Assembly: GCF_000526215.1 (NCBI RefSeq)
Contig: NZ_JAFQ01000004.1
Location: 62,001 to 126,000 of the forward strand
Direction: 5' to 3'
DNA length: 64,000 nt
Source: Nocardia sp. BMG51109
Lineage (GTDB): Bacteria; Actinomycetota; Actinomycetes; Mycobacteriales; Mycobacteriaceae
Shown: positions 38,606 through 47,446 of the stretch, piece by piece
Position numbering within the stretch: the stretch's first letter is position 1
Layout: each line of letters starts with the position of its first letter
Notes under the pieces: generated by a model
Database searches by the model: none
Told to the model about the DNA's origin: nothing
The model's input: only the letters and a program-made list of their open reading frames with translations
Position numbers and translations under genes: made by a program

Positions 38606-40255
38606 ATGTCAGCTTCCCTTCCGTCAGTCCTCCGCAAGGCCGGAGATATGGCCCTCGGAGTCAATGCCATGCGCAAGCGCGGACTGTTCAGCCCGCTGCG
38701 CCCCGACCACGCGCTCAGCTCCGCGGTCAACGTCGGCAAGTTCGGGCCGTTCGCGGGCGTCATCATGCATGCCGCCAAGACCAACGCGAACGCGCCGGCC
38801 ATCGTCGACGAGCGCGGCGAGCTGACCTTCGCGGAGATCGACGCCCAGTCCAATCAGCTCGCGCGCGGCCTGGCCGCCCGCGGCCTCGGGCAGGGCGACG
38901 TGGTGGCGGTGCTGGCCCGCGACCACCGCGGCATGGTGCTGAGCCTGACCGCCACCGGGAAGCTGGGCGTGCGCGCGGTGCTGATGAATACCGGCTTCGC
39001 CAAGCCGCAGCTGGCCGACGTGGCCGCGCGCGAGAAGGTGAAGGCGGTCCTGCACGACAGCGAGTTCGTCGAGCTGATGAGCGCCATCCCGGCCGAGATC
39101 CCGCGCATCCTCACCTGGGTCGACGAGCAGGACGGCGTGGATCCGTCGATCCCGACGCTGGATTCGCTGCGCGACGACCGGTCGCCGGATCCGGTACCCG
39201 CACCGGAGAAGCCGGGCGGCATGGTGATCCTGACCTCCGGCACCACCGGCACCCCCAAGGGCGCGCCGCGCGAGAAGGTGAGCGTCTTCATCTCCGCGCA
39301 GTTCCTGGACCGAATTCCCTTGCCGCGCAACGGAACCATGGTGGTGGCCGCGCCGGTCTTCCACGCCACCGGCCTGTCGCAGTTCACGCTCGGGCTGGCG
39401 CTGGGTAACCGAATGGTGTTCCAGCAGCGGCGTTTCGATCCGGAGAAGACCCTCGCCAATATCGCCGAGTACCAGGCCACCTCGCTGGTGGTGGTGCCGA
39501 CCATGTTGCAGCGCATGCTCGACCTGCCGGCCGAGACGCTGGCCAAGTACGACATGTCTTCGCTGAACATGCTTTTCGCCGCCGGCTCGGCCATCCCGCC
39601 GGACGTCGTCACCCGCACCCTGGACTACTTCGGCGACGTGCTCTACAACGTGTACGGCTCCACCGAATGCGCGGTCATCACCGTCGCGAGCCCGGCGGAT
39701 CTGCGCATCGCGCCGACCACCGCGGGCCGCCCGCCGGTCGGCATCCGGCTGGCGCTCTACGACGAGAACCGCAAGCGCATCACCCAGCCGAACGTGACCG
39801 GCACGATCTTCATCGAGAACGCGCACTCGTTCAAGGCCTACACCGACGGCCGCACCAAGGAGACCGTCGACGGCATGATGTCCTCGGGCGACGTCGGTCA
39901 TTTCGACGAGAACGGCCTGCTGTTCATCGACGGCCGCGACGACGACATGATCGTGTCCGGTGGCGAGAACGTCTTCCCGCAGGAGGTCGAACATCTGATC
40001 GCCGACCGGCCCGATGTGCTGGAGGCGGCCGTGGTCGGGGTGGACGATCGGGAGTTCGGAAAGCGGTTGCGCGCCATCGTCGTTCCGGGCCCGGACTCGA
40101 AGCGCGACGTGCAGGAGATCAAGGACTACGTGAAGGCCAACCTCGCCCGCTACAAGGTGCCCCGCGAGGTGATCTTCCTGGACGAGCTGCCCCGGAACGC
40201 CACCGGCAAGTTGCTGCGAAAGCCGCTGGTGGAAATGGAACCGGCCGCAGAATAA
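38606..40255 (+). CDS. Fatty acyl-CoA synthetase (FadD12-like), second of two
   Basis: A 549-aa AMP-forming acyl-CoA ligase, clearly a paralogue of its upstream neighbour: ILTSGTTGTPKGAPREKV, NVYGSTECAVITVASPADL and GRDDDMIVSGGENVFPQEVE are nearly shared, and PRNATGKLLRK holds the catalytic Lys. The N-terminus SVLRKAGDMALGVNAMRKRGL differs from the first copy. ATG 38606 follows GGAAGG. The two may act on different acyl chains or in different conditions. Their proximity to an MmpL transporter suggests lipid assembly (inference). Confidence 0.9.
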   Translation: MSASLPSVLRKAGDMALGVNAMRKRGLFSPLRPDHALSSAVNVGKFGPFAGVIMHAAKTNANAPAIVDERGELTFAEIDAQSNQLARGLAARGLGQGDVVAVLARDHRGMVLSLTATGKLGVRAVLMNTGFAKPQLADVAAREKVKAVLHDSEFVELMSAIPAEIPRILTWVDEQDGVDPSIPTLDSLRDDRSPDPVPAPEKPGGMVILTSGTTGTPKGAPREKVSVFISAQFLDRIPLPRNGTMVVAAPVFHATGLSQFTLGLALGNRMVFQQRRFDPEKTLANIAEYQATSLVVVPTMLQRMLDLPAETLAKYDMSSLNMLFAAGSAIPPDVVTRTLDYFGDVLYNVYGSTECAVITVASPADLRIAPTTAGRPPVGIRLALYDENRKRITQPNVTGTIFIENAHSFKAYTDGRTKETVDGMMSSGDVGHFDENGLLFIDGRDDDMIVSGGENVFPQEVEHLIADRPDVLEAAVVGVDDREFGKRLRAIVVPGPDSKRDVQEIKDYVKANLARYKVPREVIFLDELPRNATGKLLRKPLVEMEPAAE

Positions 40256-40284
40256 GCGGCAGTACGGTCCGCTATTATCTGCCC

Positions 40285-40869
40285 GTGCTCATCGATTCCG
40301 GCCGATCCCCGGCCCGCGACGCCGCGGCGGTGCGAACGCGCCGCACGGCGGTGGCGCGGCTGCGCGGGGGGTCGGCCGGATCGGTGTCGGGCGCGTTGTC
40401 CGTCGCGGCGCACGGCTGGGCCTCGGGCGGGATGCCGGTCGGGACCAGCACACTGGCGCTGCTGGTGGCCTCCTGCACGGTGGTCGGCGCGCTGGTGACG
40501 AGCGTCGGCTCGCTGCGGCACACCCTCGGCGGGTTGATCGCCGCACTGATCGGCGGGCAGCTGCTCGGCCACGCGGTGTTGTCGTTCGGGATGGCGGCCA
40601 TGCCGCACACCGTGTCGACGTGGTCACCGGCCATGGTCGGCGCCCACATCACGGCGGCCGCAGGCGCCGCGCTGGTCATTCGCGCGGCCGAGGCGGCGTA
40701 TCGGACCGGGTCGACGGTGCTGTCGCGGATGCTGCCGGGGCTGTTCCGGTCCCCCGCGATCGCCGGGCCCTCGCTGTTGCGGACCGCGTACCGCGATCGG
40801 GTCGTTCCGCGGATACTTCCCGCGGATACGTTGCGCACCCGCGGGCCGCCGCTGCTCGTTCGAGGCTGA
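40285..40869 (+). CDS. Integral membrane protein, possible copper/PepSY-linked
   Basis: A 194-aa protein with about four helices (near 50-70, 75-95, 95-112 and 125-150). HTLGG, GHAVLSFGMAAM, PHT and GAHITAAAGAALVIRAAEA place His and Met residues at helix ends, a pattern seen in membrane proteins encoded beside CopC/YcnI or PepSY genes in actinobacteria. A metal-related role is therefore possible but unproven. The GTG start is 29 bp after the second fadD gene, so it may share its transcript; a hairpin follows. Confidence 0.6.
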   Translation: MLIDSGRSPARDAAAVRTRRTAVARLRGGSAGSVSGALSVAAHGWASGGMPVGTSTLALLVASCTVVGALVTSVGSLRHTLGGLIAALIGGQLLGHAVLSFGMAAMPHTVSTWSPAMVGAHITAAAGAALVIRAAEAAYRTGSTVLSRMLPGLFRSPAIAGPSLLRTAYRDRVVPRILPADTLRTRGPPLLVRG

Positions 40870-40883
40870 ACATTTCCCAACAC

Positions 40884-40911
40884 CCGTACGCACGAAGGTC
40901 TTTCGTGCGGG
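40884..40911 (+). terminator. Terminator after the fadD-fadD-membrane protein unit
   Basis: GCACGAA and TTCGTGC form a 7-bp stem with a 5-nt loop, extended by outer CCCG/CGGG pairs with a small bulge. Located about 20 bp past the stop. Confidence 0.6.
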
Positions 40912-41403
40912 AAGTGCTGTAATCCGCTGCTGTTGCGGTTGACCCTGCGGATGCCGGTGCCCCGGACCGCGTCCGGCCCGTCCGGCGGAAGCCATTCGTC
41001 CGGTGTGGAGTTCTGGTTGTGGTGGCGATGCTGCTGCATAGGGGCATTCGTCGGCGCGGATATTCGACGGGCGATCACCACAGCGAGGGGGTCCGGCCGG
41101 GCGAAACCCTTGCCGGGCAGAGGATCCGTCGGTGGCGGGAATGTGGTGACGCAGTCCTGTCGGCACCAGGTGTCCGGCCGTGCTCCGTCGGTCCCCGGCT
41201 GATGCCGGCACCGGGAGTATCGGCGGAGCACACGCGCCCGGACGTGAACTCGGGCTCGACCGGACCGCAGCCTGTGGCCCGGGGCGTCCCCACATCCTCA
41301 GTGTCCAACCGCACGCGGCAGTGTGATCATCGGTCCCGGGCCGACCATCGGGCTGCCGGTTTCAGGTCGGCCGCCCGTTCCGGTCGCCCCGGGGCCCTTG
41401 GTA

Positions 41404-41660
41404 CGGCAGCCCCGTCGCACGGCGGTTCCCGTCAGCACACGGACCCTCGGTACAGCGGTTCCCGTCAGCACGCGGATCCTGTCGGCACGGCGGATCACTC
41501 GGTACAGCGGACCCCGACGGCACGCGGATGCTGCGGCACAACGGATACTGCGGCACAACGGATACTGCGGCACAACGGATCTCGACAGCATGGCGGACCC
41601 GCCGGCACGGCGGATCTCGTCGGTACAGGGGTTCCCGACCGGGCCGAGCGGATCCGGCGA
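41404..41660. repeat. Degenerate 17-bp tandem repeat array
   Basis: About 14 imperfect head-to-tail units of 16-19 bp resembling GTCGGCACGGCGGATCC. Three consecutive units at 41532-41580 are nearly exact (TGCGGCACAACGGATAC). The array fills much of an 899-bp gene-poor gap before the PepSY gene. A frame runs through it, but the unit length is not a multiple of three throughout and no ribosome site is present, so coding is unlikely. The remainder of the gap (40912-41403, 41661-41768) shows no gene. Confidence 0.7.
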
Positions 41661-41768
41661 ACGCATCCGACCGGTGCGGGGCACGTCCCGCCCGGACACG
41701 GATGCTGATCGGCGACCGCCGTACCGATCACGGCGCACGGGTGTTCCTCTCGAACAGGAGCAATTCCC

Positions 41769-43226
41769 TTGAGTATCGCCGACACCCCGACCACCGATCC
41801 CACGCAACCACCACCGGAGTCATCCGATAGCCCGTCCTCTACCGAACCCGGCTCCGTACCACGCCGCTCGCTGCACGCGCTGGCCATGCGGCTGCACTTC
41901 TACGCCGGCCTCTTCGTCGCTCCGTTCATCCTGATCGCCGCGGTCACCGGCGCGCTGTACGCGATCTCCCCCACGCTGGAGTCGGTCGTGGATCGCGATC
42001 TGCTGCACGTGGATTCGGCCGGGCCGGCGCGGCCGCTGTCGGAACAGATCGCGGTAGCCGTCGCGCAGCGGCCGAACCTGGCATTGAACGCGGTCGCGCC
42101 CGCACAGCAGCCGGGCGACACGACCCGGGTGCTCTTCACCGACCCGGCCCTGGGCGAATCGGAGCGGCGGGCGGTGTTCGTCGATCCGGCGTCCGCGCGG
42201 CCGGTCGGAACGAGTGTCGTCTACGGCAGCGGCGGGGCGCTGCCCACCCGGACGTGGATCGACCTGCTGCACAGGAATCTTCACCTGGGCGAGACCGGGC
42301 GGCTCTACAGCGAGCTGGCCGCCTCCTGGATGTGGGTCATCGCGCTGGCCGGGCTGGTCGTGTGGATGCGCCGGGCGCGGCGGCGCGGCCTCGTACGGCT
42401 CGCATGGCCCGACCGCTCCGGTTCCGGCCGCCGACGGACGATGAACTGGCATGCGGCCGTGGGCGTGTGGGTCTTGCTGCCGCTGCTTTTCCTGTCCGCG
42501 ACCGGTATGACGTGGTCCACCTACGCCGGTGATCACATCGAGAAGCTGCGCGCGGAACTGAGCTGGTCGAAACCTACTGTCGGCGACGAACTTCCGGGCG
42601 CCGCCGGCACCGCGGGCGGCGAGCACGCCGAGCACGGCGGTGGCCACCATCCGACCATGCCCGCGCCGAAAGATGCGGCAGCACAGGTGGACAGGGTGCA
42701 CGCGACCGCGCGCGAACACGGGCTGGACGGCCCGCTCGAGATCACCATCCCGTCCGGGAACGGCACCGCCTACGTGGCACAGGAACGCCGGGTGCCCGGG
42801 GTATATACCCAGGATTCGATCGCCGTCGACGGCGCCACCGGCACCGTCACCGACGAACTGCGGTTCGCCGAGTGGCCCCTGATGGCCCAGCTCGCCAACT
42901 GGGGCATCCAGCTGCACATGGGCTTGCTGTTCGGGCTCGCCAACCAATTGCTGCTGCTGGCAACGATGCTCGCGCTGATCACCGTGATCGTCCGCGGATA
43001 CCTGATGTGGTGGCGGCGGCGACCCACGGTGGTCGGCGGGTTCGCCCTCGGCCGCGGCCCCCGCCGCGGAGTCCTGCGGCGCACGCCCCTGTACCTCACC
43101 ACACCCCTGATCGCGGTCGCCGCCGTACTCGGCTGGTTCGCACCACTGATGGGCATCAGCCTCGTCGCCTTCCTGGCCATCGATGTCATCGTGGGCTCGG
43201 TCCAGCGCAGGCGCACCGCACCGTGA
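41769..43226 (+). CDS. PepSY-domain membrane protein with His-rich loop
   Basis: A 485-aa PepSY-associated TM protein of the PiuB/iron-regulated membrane protein type. TM1 (about 42-65) contains HFYAGLFVAPFILIAAVTGALY with the conserved His. A PepSY-like periplasmic part follows, then LLHRNLHLGETGRLYSELAASW, a standard family block. Further helices lie near 195-215, 235-255, 380-400 and 430-475. The loop near residue 283 carries GGEHAEHGGGHHP, a likely metal-binding stretch. Start TTG 41769 is supported by AGGAG. Such proteins take part in iron, haem or copper handling. Confidence 0.85.
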   Translation: MSIADTPTTDPTQPPPESSDSPSSTEPGSVPRRSLHALAMRLHFYAGLFVAPFILIAAVTGALYAISPTLESVVDRDLLHVDSAGPARPLSEQIAVAVAQRPNLALNAVAPAQQPGDTTRVLFTDPALGESERRAVFVDPASARPVGTSVVYGSGGALPTRTWIDLLHRNLHLGETGRLYSELAASWMWVIALAGLVVWMRRARRRGLVRLAWPDRSGSGRRRTMNWHAAVGVWVLLPLLFLSATGMTWSTYAGDHIEKLRAELSWSKPTVGDELPGAAGTAGGEHAEHGGGHHPTMPAPKDAAAQVDRVHATAREHGLDGPLEITIPSGNGTAYVAQERRVPGVYTQDSIAVDGATGTVTDELRFAEWPLMAQLANWGIQLHMGLLFGLANQLLLLATMLALITVIVRGYLMWWRRRPTVVGGFALGRGPRRGVLRRTPLYLTTPLIAVAAVLGWFAPLMGISLVAFLAIDVIVGSVQRRRTAP

Positions 43227-43260
43227 GCGGTTGACCGGTGCACGGCACCTCCGCCGTCCG

Positions 43261-43291
43261 GGCGCGTCCGGTATGCCATACCGGACGCGCC
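43261..43291 (+). terminator. Terminator of the PepSY gene
   Basis: GGCGCGTCCGGTATG and its perfect complement are separated by a single base, in practice a 14-bp stem with a 3-nt loop, 34 bp after the stop. Also a possible cruciform. Confidence 0.8.
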
Positions 43292-43372
43292 TCGGGCCGG
43301 ACGTCCGTAGAGCGATCGCGATATGGACTCCGGCTGCCTGCGCGCATTCCTCTCACGTCCCCGCCCGGCGGC

Positions 43373-43837
43373 ATCGGCGCAGCGTGGCGATCTCTGGCGG
43401 CCTCGTTCGACGCGCTGATGGGCGCCCGGATGGCGACCGAGGCACCCGTGATCGCCCGCGCCTATCCCTGGGGCGCCCTCGGCCACGTGGTCGATGTGGG
43501 CGGCGGCAACGCGAGCCTGCTGATAGCCCTTCTGCACGCTCACGACGCGCTGCGCGGGACGGCGCTCGACCTGCCCGGACCGATCGCGCGAGCCGAACAC
43601 GCCCTCGCCGCAACCGATCTCGGCGACCACGCCGGCAGCTTCTTCGATCCGCTGCCCGCCGGGGCGGGTGGCTACGTGCTCTCGGGCGTTCTGCACGACT
43701 GGCCCGACGAGGACGCCCTCCGCATCCTGCGACGGTGCGCCGACGCGGTCCCACCGACGGGAAAGGTCCTCGTCGTAGGCAATCCACACCGGATACGCCC
43801 GGCGCCACCACGCCGACCATCGTGCCGGGACCGGTAA
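43373..43837 (+). pseudogene. Truncated SAM-dependent O-methyltransferase
   Basis: The translated frame shows the core of a plant-type/antibiotic O-methyltransferase: VVDVGGGNASLLIALLHAHDALRGTALDLPG (SAM site, given as its motif I to II span in family terms) and YVLSGVLHDWPDEDALRILRRC (the catalytic His-Asp region). The roughly 100-aa N-terminal dimerisation domain is missing, and the protein loses homology right after GKVLVVGNPH, about 50 aa before the usual end. The frame continues upstream to 43238 through the terminator hairpin without similarity. It is most likely a remnant. Confidence 0.6.
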
Positions 43838-43959
43838 CTCCTGAGGATATTCGGCGAGTAAGCCGATCCTGCTCGCACGCGAAAGGTTTCGCCGCTGGCG
43901 CAGCGGTTGATGGAGCGACTCCGTCTCGGTCGGGCCGATACCGTTCGAGACCGGCAGGA

Positions 43960-44958
43960 TCACAGGGCCGATTCACCCGACGCACACCGCGTTTCGTCGC
44001 TCGAGACGGACCGGTGGGCCATGCTCCCGCGATGGAGTCGGTCGGCGAGCTTCCCCAGGACGGCGACGAGTTCGGGGGGATCGAGGATGTCGAAGTCGTC
44101 GCCGAGCATGGCCAGGTGGATGGCTATGGCCTCCAACGAGTCCGAGCCCGTGACGAGTTCGGTGCGATCCCCGGCGAGTTCGGTGATCGTGGCGACCGTG
44201 GGTGGCACCTTGGCGCGGACCACGTGCGCCGGGGCGTGCACGATGACGCGAGCGCGATGGGCATACGGCGCGGAGCCCACCGCGGACGAAACGAAAGTCG
44301 CTGCGTCGGGCGGGTTTCGGGGCACGAAGGTGTCGCCGGTCGGCCGGGGGTCGGTGAGGCGGTCGAGCCGGAAGGATCGCCAGTCGGCGCGGTCGATGTC
44401 GCGCGCGACGAGATACCAGCGGCGTCCGGTCGGGACGAGCCGGTGGGGTTCGACGCGGCGGTGGCTGGTCCGGCCGCGGCCGTCGACGTAGTCGAAACGC
44501 AGCATCTCGGTGTCGGCGCACGCCCGCGCCAGCACGACCAGATCGCCGGCGTCGACCATGTCGGCCGCCGCGTCCAGGGGTGTTGTCGCGTCGCGCAGCG
44601 CGGCGACCTGGTGACGCAGCCGCAACGGCAGCACCTGGTCGAGCTTGGTCAGCGCCCGCACCGACGCCTCGCGGATGCCCTGGACGGATCCACCGGCCGC
44701 CGTGCGCAGGCCGACCGCCACGGCGACCGCTTCCTCGTCGTCGAGCACCAGCGGCGGCAGCCGCCCGCCCCGGCCGAGCCGATACCCGCCACCGCGGCCG
44801 GGCACGCTGTCGACCGGATAGCCCAGCCCGCGCAGCCGCTCGATATCGCGGCGCAGGGTGCGGGGCGTGACCTCCAGCCGATCGACCAGTTCGGCGCCGG
44901 ACCATTGCGGCCTGACCTGCAACAACGTCAGCAGGCTCAGCAATCGCGACTCGGGCAT
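43960..44958 (-). CDS. WYL-domain regulator (YafY-type)
   Basis: A 332-aa regulator. The N-terminal winged helix SLLTLLQVRPQWSGAELVDRLEVTPRTLRRDIERLR binds DNA. The WYL domain (about 140-220) contains RFDYVDGRGRTSHRRVEPHRLV and GRRWYLVARDIDRADWRSFRLDRL, where W-Y-L is intact. The WCX C-terminus ends the fold. The long open frame extends upstream to 45609 inside the DinB gene, but ATG 44958 is the natural start. YafY-type regulators commonly sit divergent from DinB- or glyoxalase-like genes, as here. Confidence 0.9.
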   Translation of the reverse strand: MPESRLLSLLTLLQVRPQWSGAELVDRLEVTPRTLRRDIERLRGLGYPVDSVPGRGGGYRLGRGGRLPPLVLDDEEAVAVAVGLRTAAGGSVQGIREASVRALTKLDQVLPLRLRHQVAALRDATTPLDAAADMVDAGDLVVLARACADTEMLRFDYVDGRGRTSHRRVEPHRLVPTGRRWYLVARDIDRADWRSFRLDRLTDPRPTGDTFVPRNPPDAATFVSSAVGSAPYAHRARVIVHAPAHVVRAKVPPTVATITELAGDRTELVTGSDSLEAIAIHLAMLGDDFDILDPPELVAVLGKLADRLHRGSMAHRSVSSDETRCASGESAL

Positions 44959-45027
44959 CGGCACCACCGGAAAACACGAACCATATGCGGACCGGAAGTG
45001 TCCACATAGGCGATTAGCGTAACCCGC

Positions 45028-45615
45028 ATGAGTCTCCAGTGGAACGACCAACTGATCGCCCAGCTCGACTGGCACTGGCAACACCAGCTGCGCGAACGCC
45101 TGTCCGGGCTGACCGACGACGAATACTTCTGGGAGCCCGCGGGCAACAGCTGGAGCCTGCGGCCCCGCGGCACGAGCACGGCGCCCATTCAAGGCGGATC
45201 CGGTCCCTACACAATTGAATTCGCCATGCCCGAGCCGTCGCCCGTGCCGGTCACCACGATCGCCTGGCGGCTGGCGCACATCATCGTCGGAGTGTTCGGC
45301 GCACGGAACGCCTCGCACTTCGGCGGCCCGCCCATCGACTACTACTCGTTCGAATACGCCACCACCGCCGAAGAGGCACTCGCCCAACTCGATACGCAGT
45401 ACGCGGCATGGGTCGAGGGAGTGCGCGGCCTCGGCGAGGAAGGGCTGACCAAGCCGTGCGGCCCGGCCGAAGGGCCCTACGCGGACTGGCCGATGGCCGG
45501 GCTCGTGCTGCACGTCAACCGCGAGGTGATCCACCACGGCGCCGAGATCGCGCTGCTGCGCGACCTGTACGTCAACCGCCCGAGCGAACCCCCATCGGCG
45601 ACCGCTCACCCGTGA
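45028..45615 (+). CDS. DinB superfamily protein
   Basis: A 195-aa four-helix-bundle protein of the DinB/YfiT group. The metal-binding His residues are expected in WRLAHIIVGVFGARNASHF and in HVNREVIHHGAEIALLRDLY at the C-terminus. WDQ-like LDWHWQHQLRERLSGLTDDEYFWEP is the first helix. Family members include bacillithiol/mycothiol-dependent transferases; the activity here is unknown. It starts 69 bp from the divergent WYL regulator. Its 3' end overlaps the convergent EamA gene by 44 bp. Confidence 0.85.
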   Translation: MSLQWNDQLIAQLDWHWQHQLRERLSGLTDDEYFWEPAGNSWSLRPRGTSTAPIQGGSGPYTIEFAMPEPSPVPVTTIAWRLAHIIVGVFGARNASHFGGPPIDYYSFEYATTAEEALAQLDTQYAAWVEGVRGLGEEGLTKPCGPAEGPYADWPMAGLVLHVNREVIHHGAEIALLRDLYVNRPSEPPSATAHP

Positions 45616-46522
45616 GCGGCGCCCGCGGACGCTCCGCCGCGGAGCTCACGACGATCACCGCGGCGGTGGCGACGGCGAGCCCCACCACCGTCACCATCGT
45701 GATGGATTCCCCGAACATCACCGCACCCCACACCGCGGTCGTCGGCGCCATCAGGAACATCAGCGAATTGACCCGCGTGACACCCTGTTTCGCGACCAGA
45801 TACCAGTACAGCCCGTAACCGCCCAGGGTCGAGAACACGATCAGCCACAGCGTCGACAGCCAGAACCCGGACTCGGCCGGCGGGACGGCCGCCCCGGTGA
45901 GCAGCGCGGCGGCGGTGAAAACCACTGCGCTGGTGCAGCATTGGACGGCCAGACCGGTCACCATCGGCGGCGGCGCGGCGATCCGCCGCTGCAGCACGGT
46001 GGCGCCGACCAGCGCCAGCATGCCGATCAGCGGAATCGGATACGCCCACCACGGCACGCCGGCGGCATGGACGGCATCGGACAGCGTCACGAGCGCTACA
46101 CCGGCCACCCCCAGCACCAGGCCGACCCACTGTCGCGCCGTCACCACCACTCCCAGCAGCGGCCCGACGAGCGCCGCCGCGACGAGCGGCTGAATACCGT
46201 CGATCAGCGCGGTCGTTCCCGTATTCACCCCGAGCGCGATGGCCCAGTACACCGTCGTGAGATAGCCGGTCTGCGACAGCAACCCGACGACCGCGGTCCA
46301 TCCGAGCGCACGGCGGTGGACGGCTCCCCCGAACCACAGCGCCGCCGGCACGAGCACGAACACCAACGGCACGAACCGCCACATCAGCACCGTCGCGATC
46401 GGAGCACCCGCGCCACCGAGCTTGGCCCCGATGAATCCGGAACTCCAGCACACCACGAACAGCACCGACAACCCGATCGCCGTCGCGCGCCGCCCGCTGA
46501 CTTCACCGATCTGTATACCCAT
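45572..46522 (-). CDS. EamA/DMT-family exporter
   Basis: A 316-aa drug/metabolite transporter with ten helices in two EamA repeats (about 10-150 and 155-300). VVCWSSGFIGAKLGG in TM1 and the second-repeat YWYLVAKQGVTRVNSLMFLMAPTTAVWGAVMFGE are typical. Substrates of this group include amino acids and drugs. The start is ATG 46522. Only 7 nt separate it from a TATAGT -10 on its strand, so the mRNA is probably leaderless. It shares a palindromic promoter-operator with the divergent TetR gene, which should repress it. Confidence 0.88.
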   Translation of the reverse strand: MGIQIGEVSGRRATAIGLSVLFVVCWSSGFIGAKLGGAGAPIATVLMWRFVPLVFVLVPAALWFGGAVHRRALGWTAVVGLLSQTGYLTTVYWAIALGVNTGTTALIDGIQPLVAAALVGPLLGVVVTARQWVGLVLGVAGVALVTLSDAVHAAGVPWWAYPIPLIGMLALVGATVLQRRIAAPPPMVTGLAVQCCTSAVVFTAAALLTGAAVPPAESGFWLSTLWLIVFSTLGGYGLYWYLVAKQGVTRVNSLMFLMAPTTAVWGAVMFGESITMVTVVGLAVATAAVIVVSSAAERPRAPLTGERSPMGVRSGG

Positions 46523-46525
46523 GAG

Positions 46526-46553
46526 CTCGACTATACAGATCTGTATAGTCGAG
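46526..46553. promoter_or_regulatory. Perfect 28-bp palindrome: shared divergent promoter-operator
   Basis: The half-site CTCGACTATACAGA is followed by its exact complement TCTGTATAGTCGAG. Each strand carries TATAGT as -10, ending exactly 7 nt before a start codon: GTG 46557 rightward (TetR) and ATG 46522 leftward (EamA). One repressor bound here would cover both -10 elements. A further GATCTGTATA copy lies at 46508-46517, inside the EamA gene start. Confidence 0.8.
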
Positions 46554-46556
46554 GGC

Positions 46557-47126
46557 GTGGACACGACTACGCCGATCGACTGGACGCCCCGAGCGCGGCA
46601 GATCCTGGAGACCGCGTCACGCCTGTTCTACGACGACGGCATCACCGCGGTCGGCGTGGATCGGATCGCGGCCGAATCGGGCGTCACCAAACGCACGCTC
46701 TACGACCGGTTCGGCTCGAAGGAACGGCTGGCGGCGGAGTACCTCCGCGCCCGCGACCAGGAATGGCGAGAACGGCTGCGGCAGCGGCTGTCCGAGCTGC
46801 CGGACGATCCCCGGGCGAGGCTCGGCGCGGTGTTCGACGTCTCCGCCGACTGGATGCGCGAGCGCGGCGCGAAGGGGTGCAGCATGATCCGGGCGCACGG
46901 GGAACTACCACCCGAGCACCCCGGTCACGCGGTCACCGTGGCGCAGAAACAGTGGATGCGCGAGCTGTTCCGTTCGCTGACCGAGCAGGCCGGCGCCCGG
47001 GACGCCGAGGCCGTGGCCGACGCCGTCACCCTGCTGCACGAGGGTGCCCTGGTCTGCCACGGCATGCACGTCATGCCCGACCCGATCGCGTTCGCGCGGG
47101 ACACCGCGCTGGCGATGCTGGGCTGA
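46557..47126 (+). CDS. TetR-family repressor of the EamA exporter
   Basis: A 189-aa TetR regulator. The HTH (about 12-58) reads TASRLFYDDGITAVGVDRIAAESGVTKRTLYDRFGSK across its helices, a standard TetR pattern. The C-terminal domain contains KGCSMIRAHGELPPEHPGH, as in TetR_C_33-type members. GTG 46557 is chosen over upstream in-frame codons because the -10 TATAGT lies 7 nt before it and the palindrome occupies the upstream DNA; the mRNA looks leaderless. Confidence 0.9.
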   Translation: MDTTTPIDWTPRARQILETASRLFYDDGITAVGVDRIAAESGVTKRTLYDRFGSKERLAAEYLRARDQEWRERLRQRLSELPDDPRARLGAVFDVSADWMRERGAKGCSMIRAHGELPPEHPGHAVTVAQKQWMRELFRSLTEQAGARDAEAVADAVTLLHEGALVCHGMHVMPDPIAFARDTALAMLG

Positions 47127-47188
47127 CGACCTCGGCCCGCCGGGTGTGGTGCCCCTCAGCACACCGCACCCGGCTCGGGCCCGTTCGG

Positions 47189-47434
47189 TTATTCGGGCGC
47201 GTCCGTCGCCTGCGCCTCCGACTTGTGGACCAGCTCCTTCACCGGACGCAGGACGGCCCAGGCGAGGAAGGCCGCGGAGACGACCAGCATGGCGATACCG
47301 GCCCAGAGGTTGATGTTCCAGTCACCCGTGCGGGCCCGGTCCTCGGCGGTGTCGCTCACCAGCCCGGTGACCACCAGGATGACGCCGTACAGGCCGATCA
47401 GTGCGCCGACGATCGTGCGGATATCGAAAAGCAT
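47189..47434 (-). CDS. Small two-TM partner of the sodium-solute symporter
   Basis: An 81-aa protein with two helices (about 6-26 and 43-63) and a charged C-terminus (KELVHKSEAQATDAPE). The start MLFDIRTIVGALIGLYGVIL is hydrophobic from the outset. It begins 12 bp after the symporter stop, so the two are co-transcribed and the protein is probably an accessory subunit. Small membrane partners are known for other SSS transporters (for example YhjB-like and DUF485/DUF3311 proteins), but this one was not matched to a named family. Confidence 0.65.
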   Translation of the reverse strand: MLFDIRTIVGALIGLYGVILVVTGLVSDTAEDRARTGDWNINLWAGIAMLVVSAAFLAWAVLRPVKELVHKSEAQATDAPE

Positions 47435-47446
47435 TGCGTCACTTCC

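Noticed and set aside
41532..41580. CRISPR array
   Set aside because: The 17-bp copies are directly adjacent with no unique spacers, and no cas genes are present.
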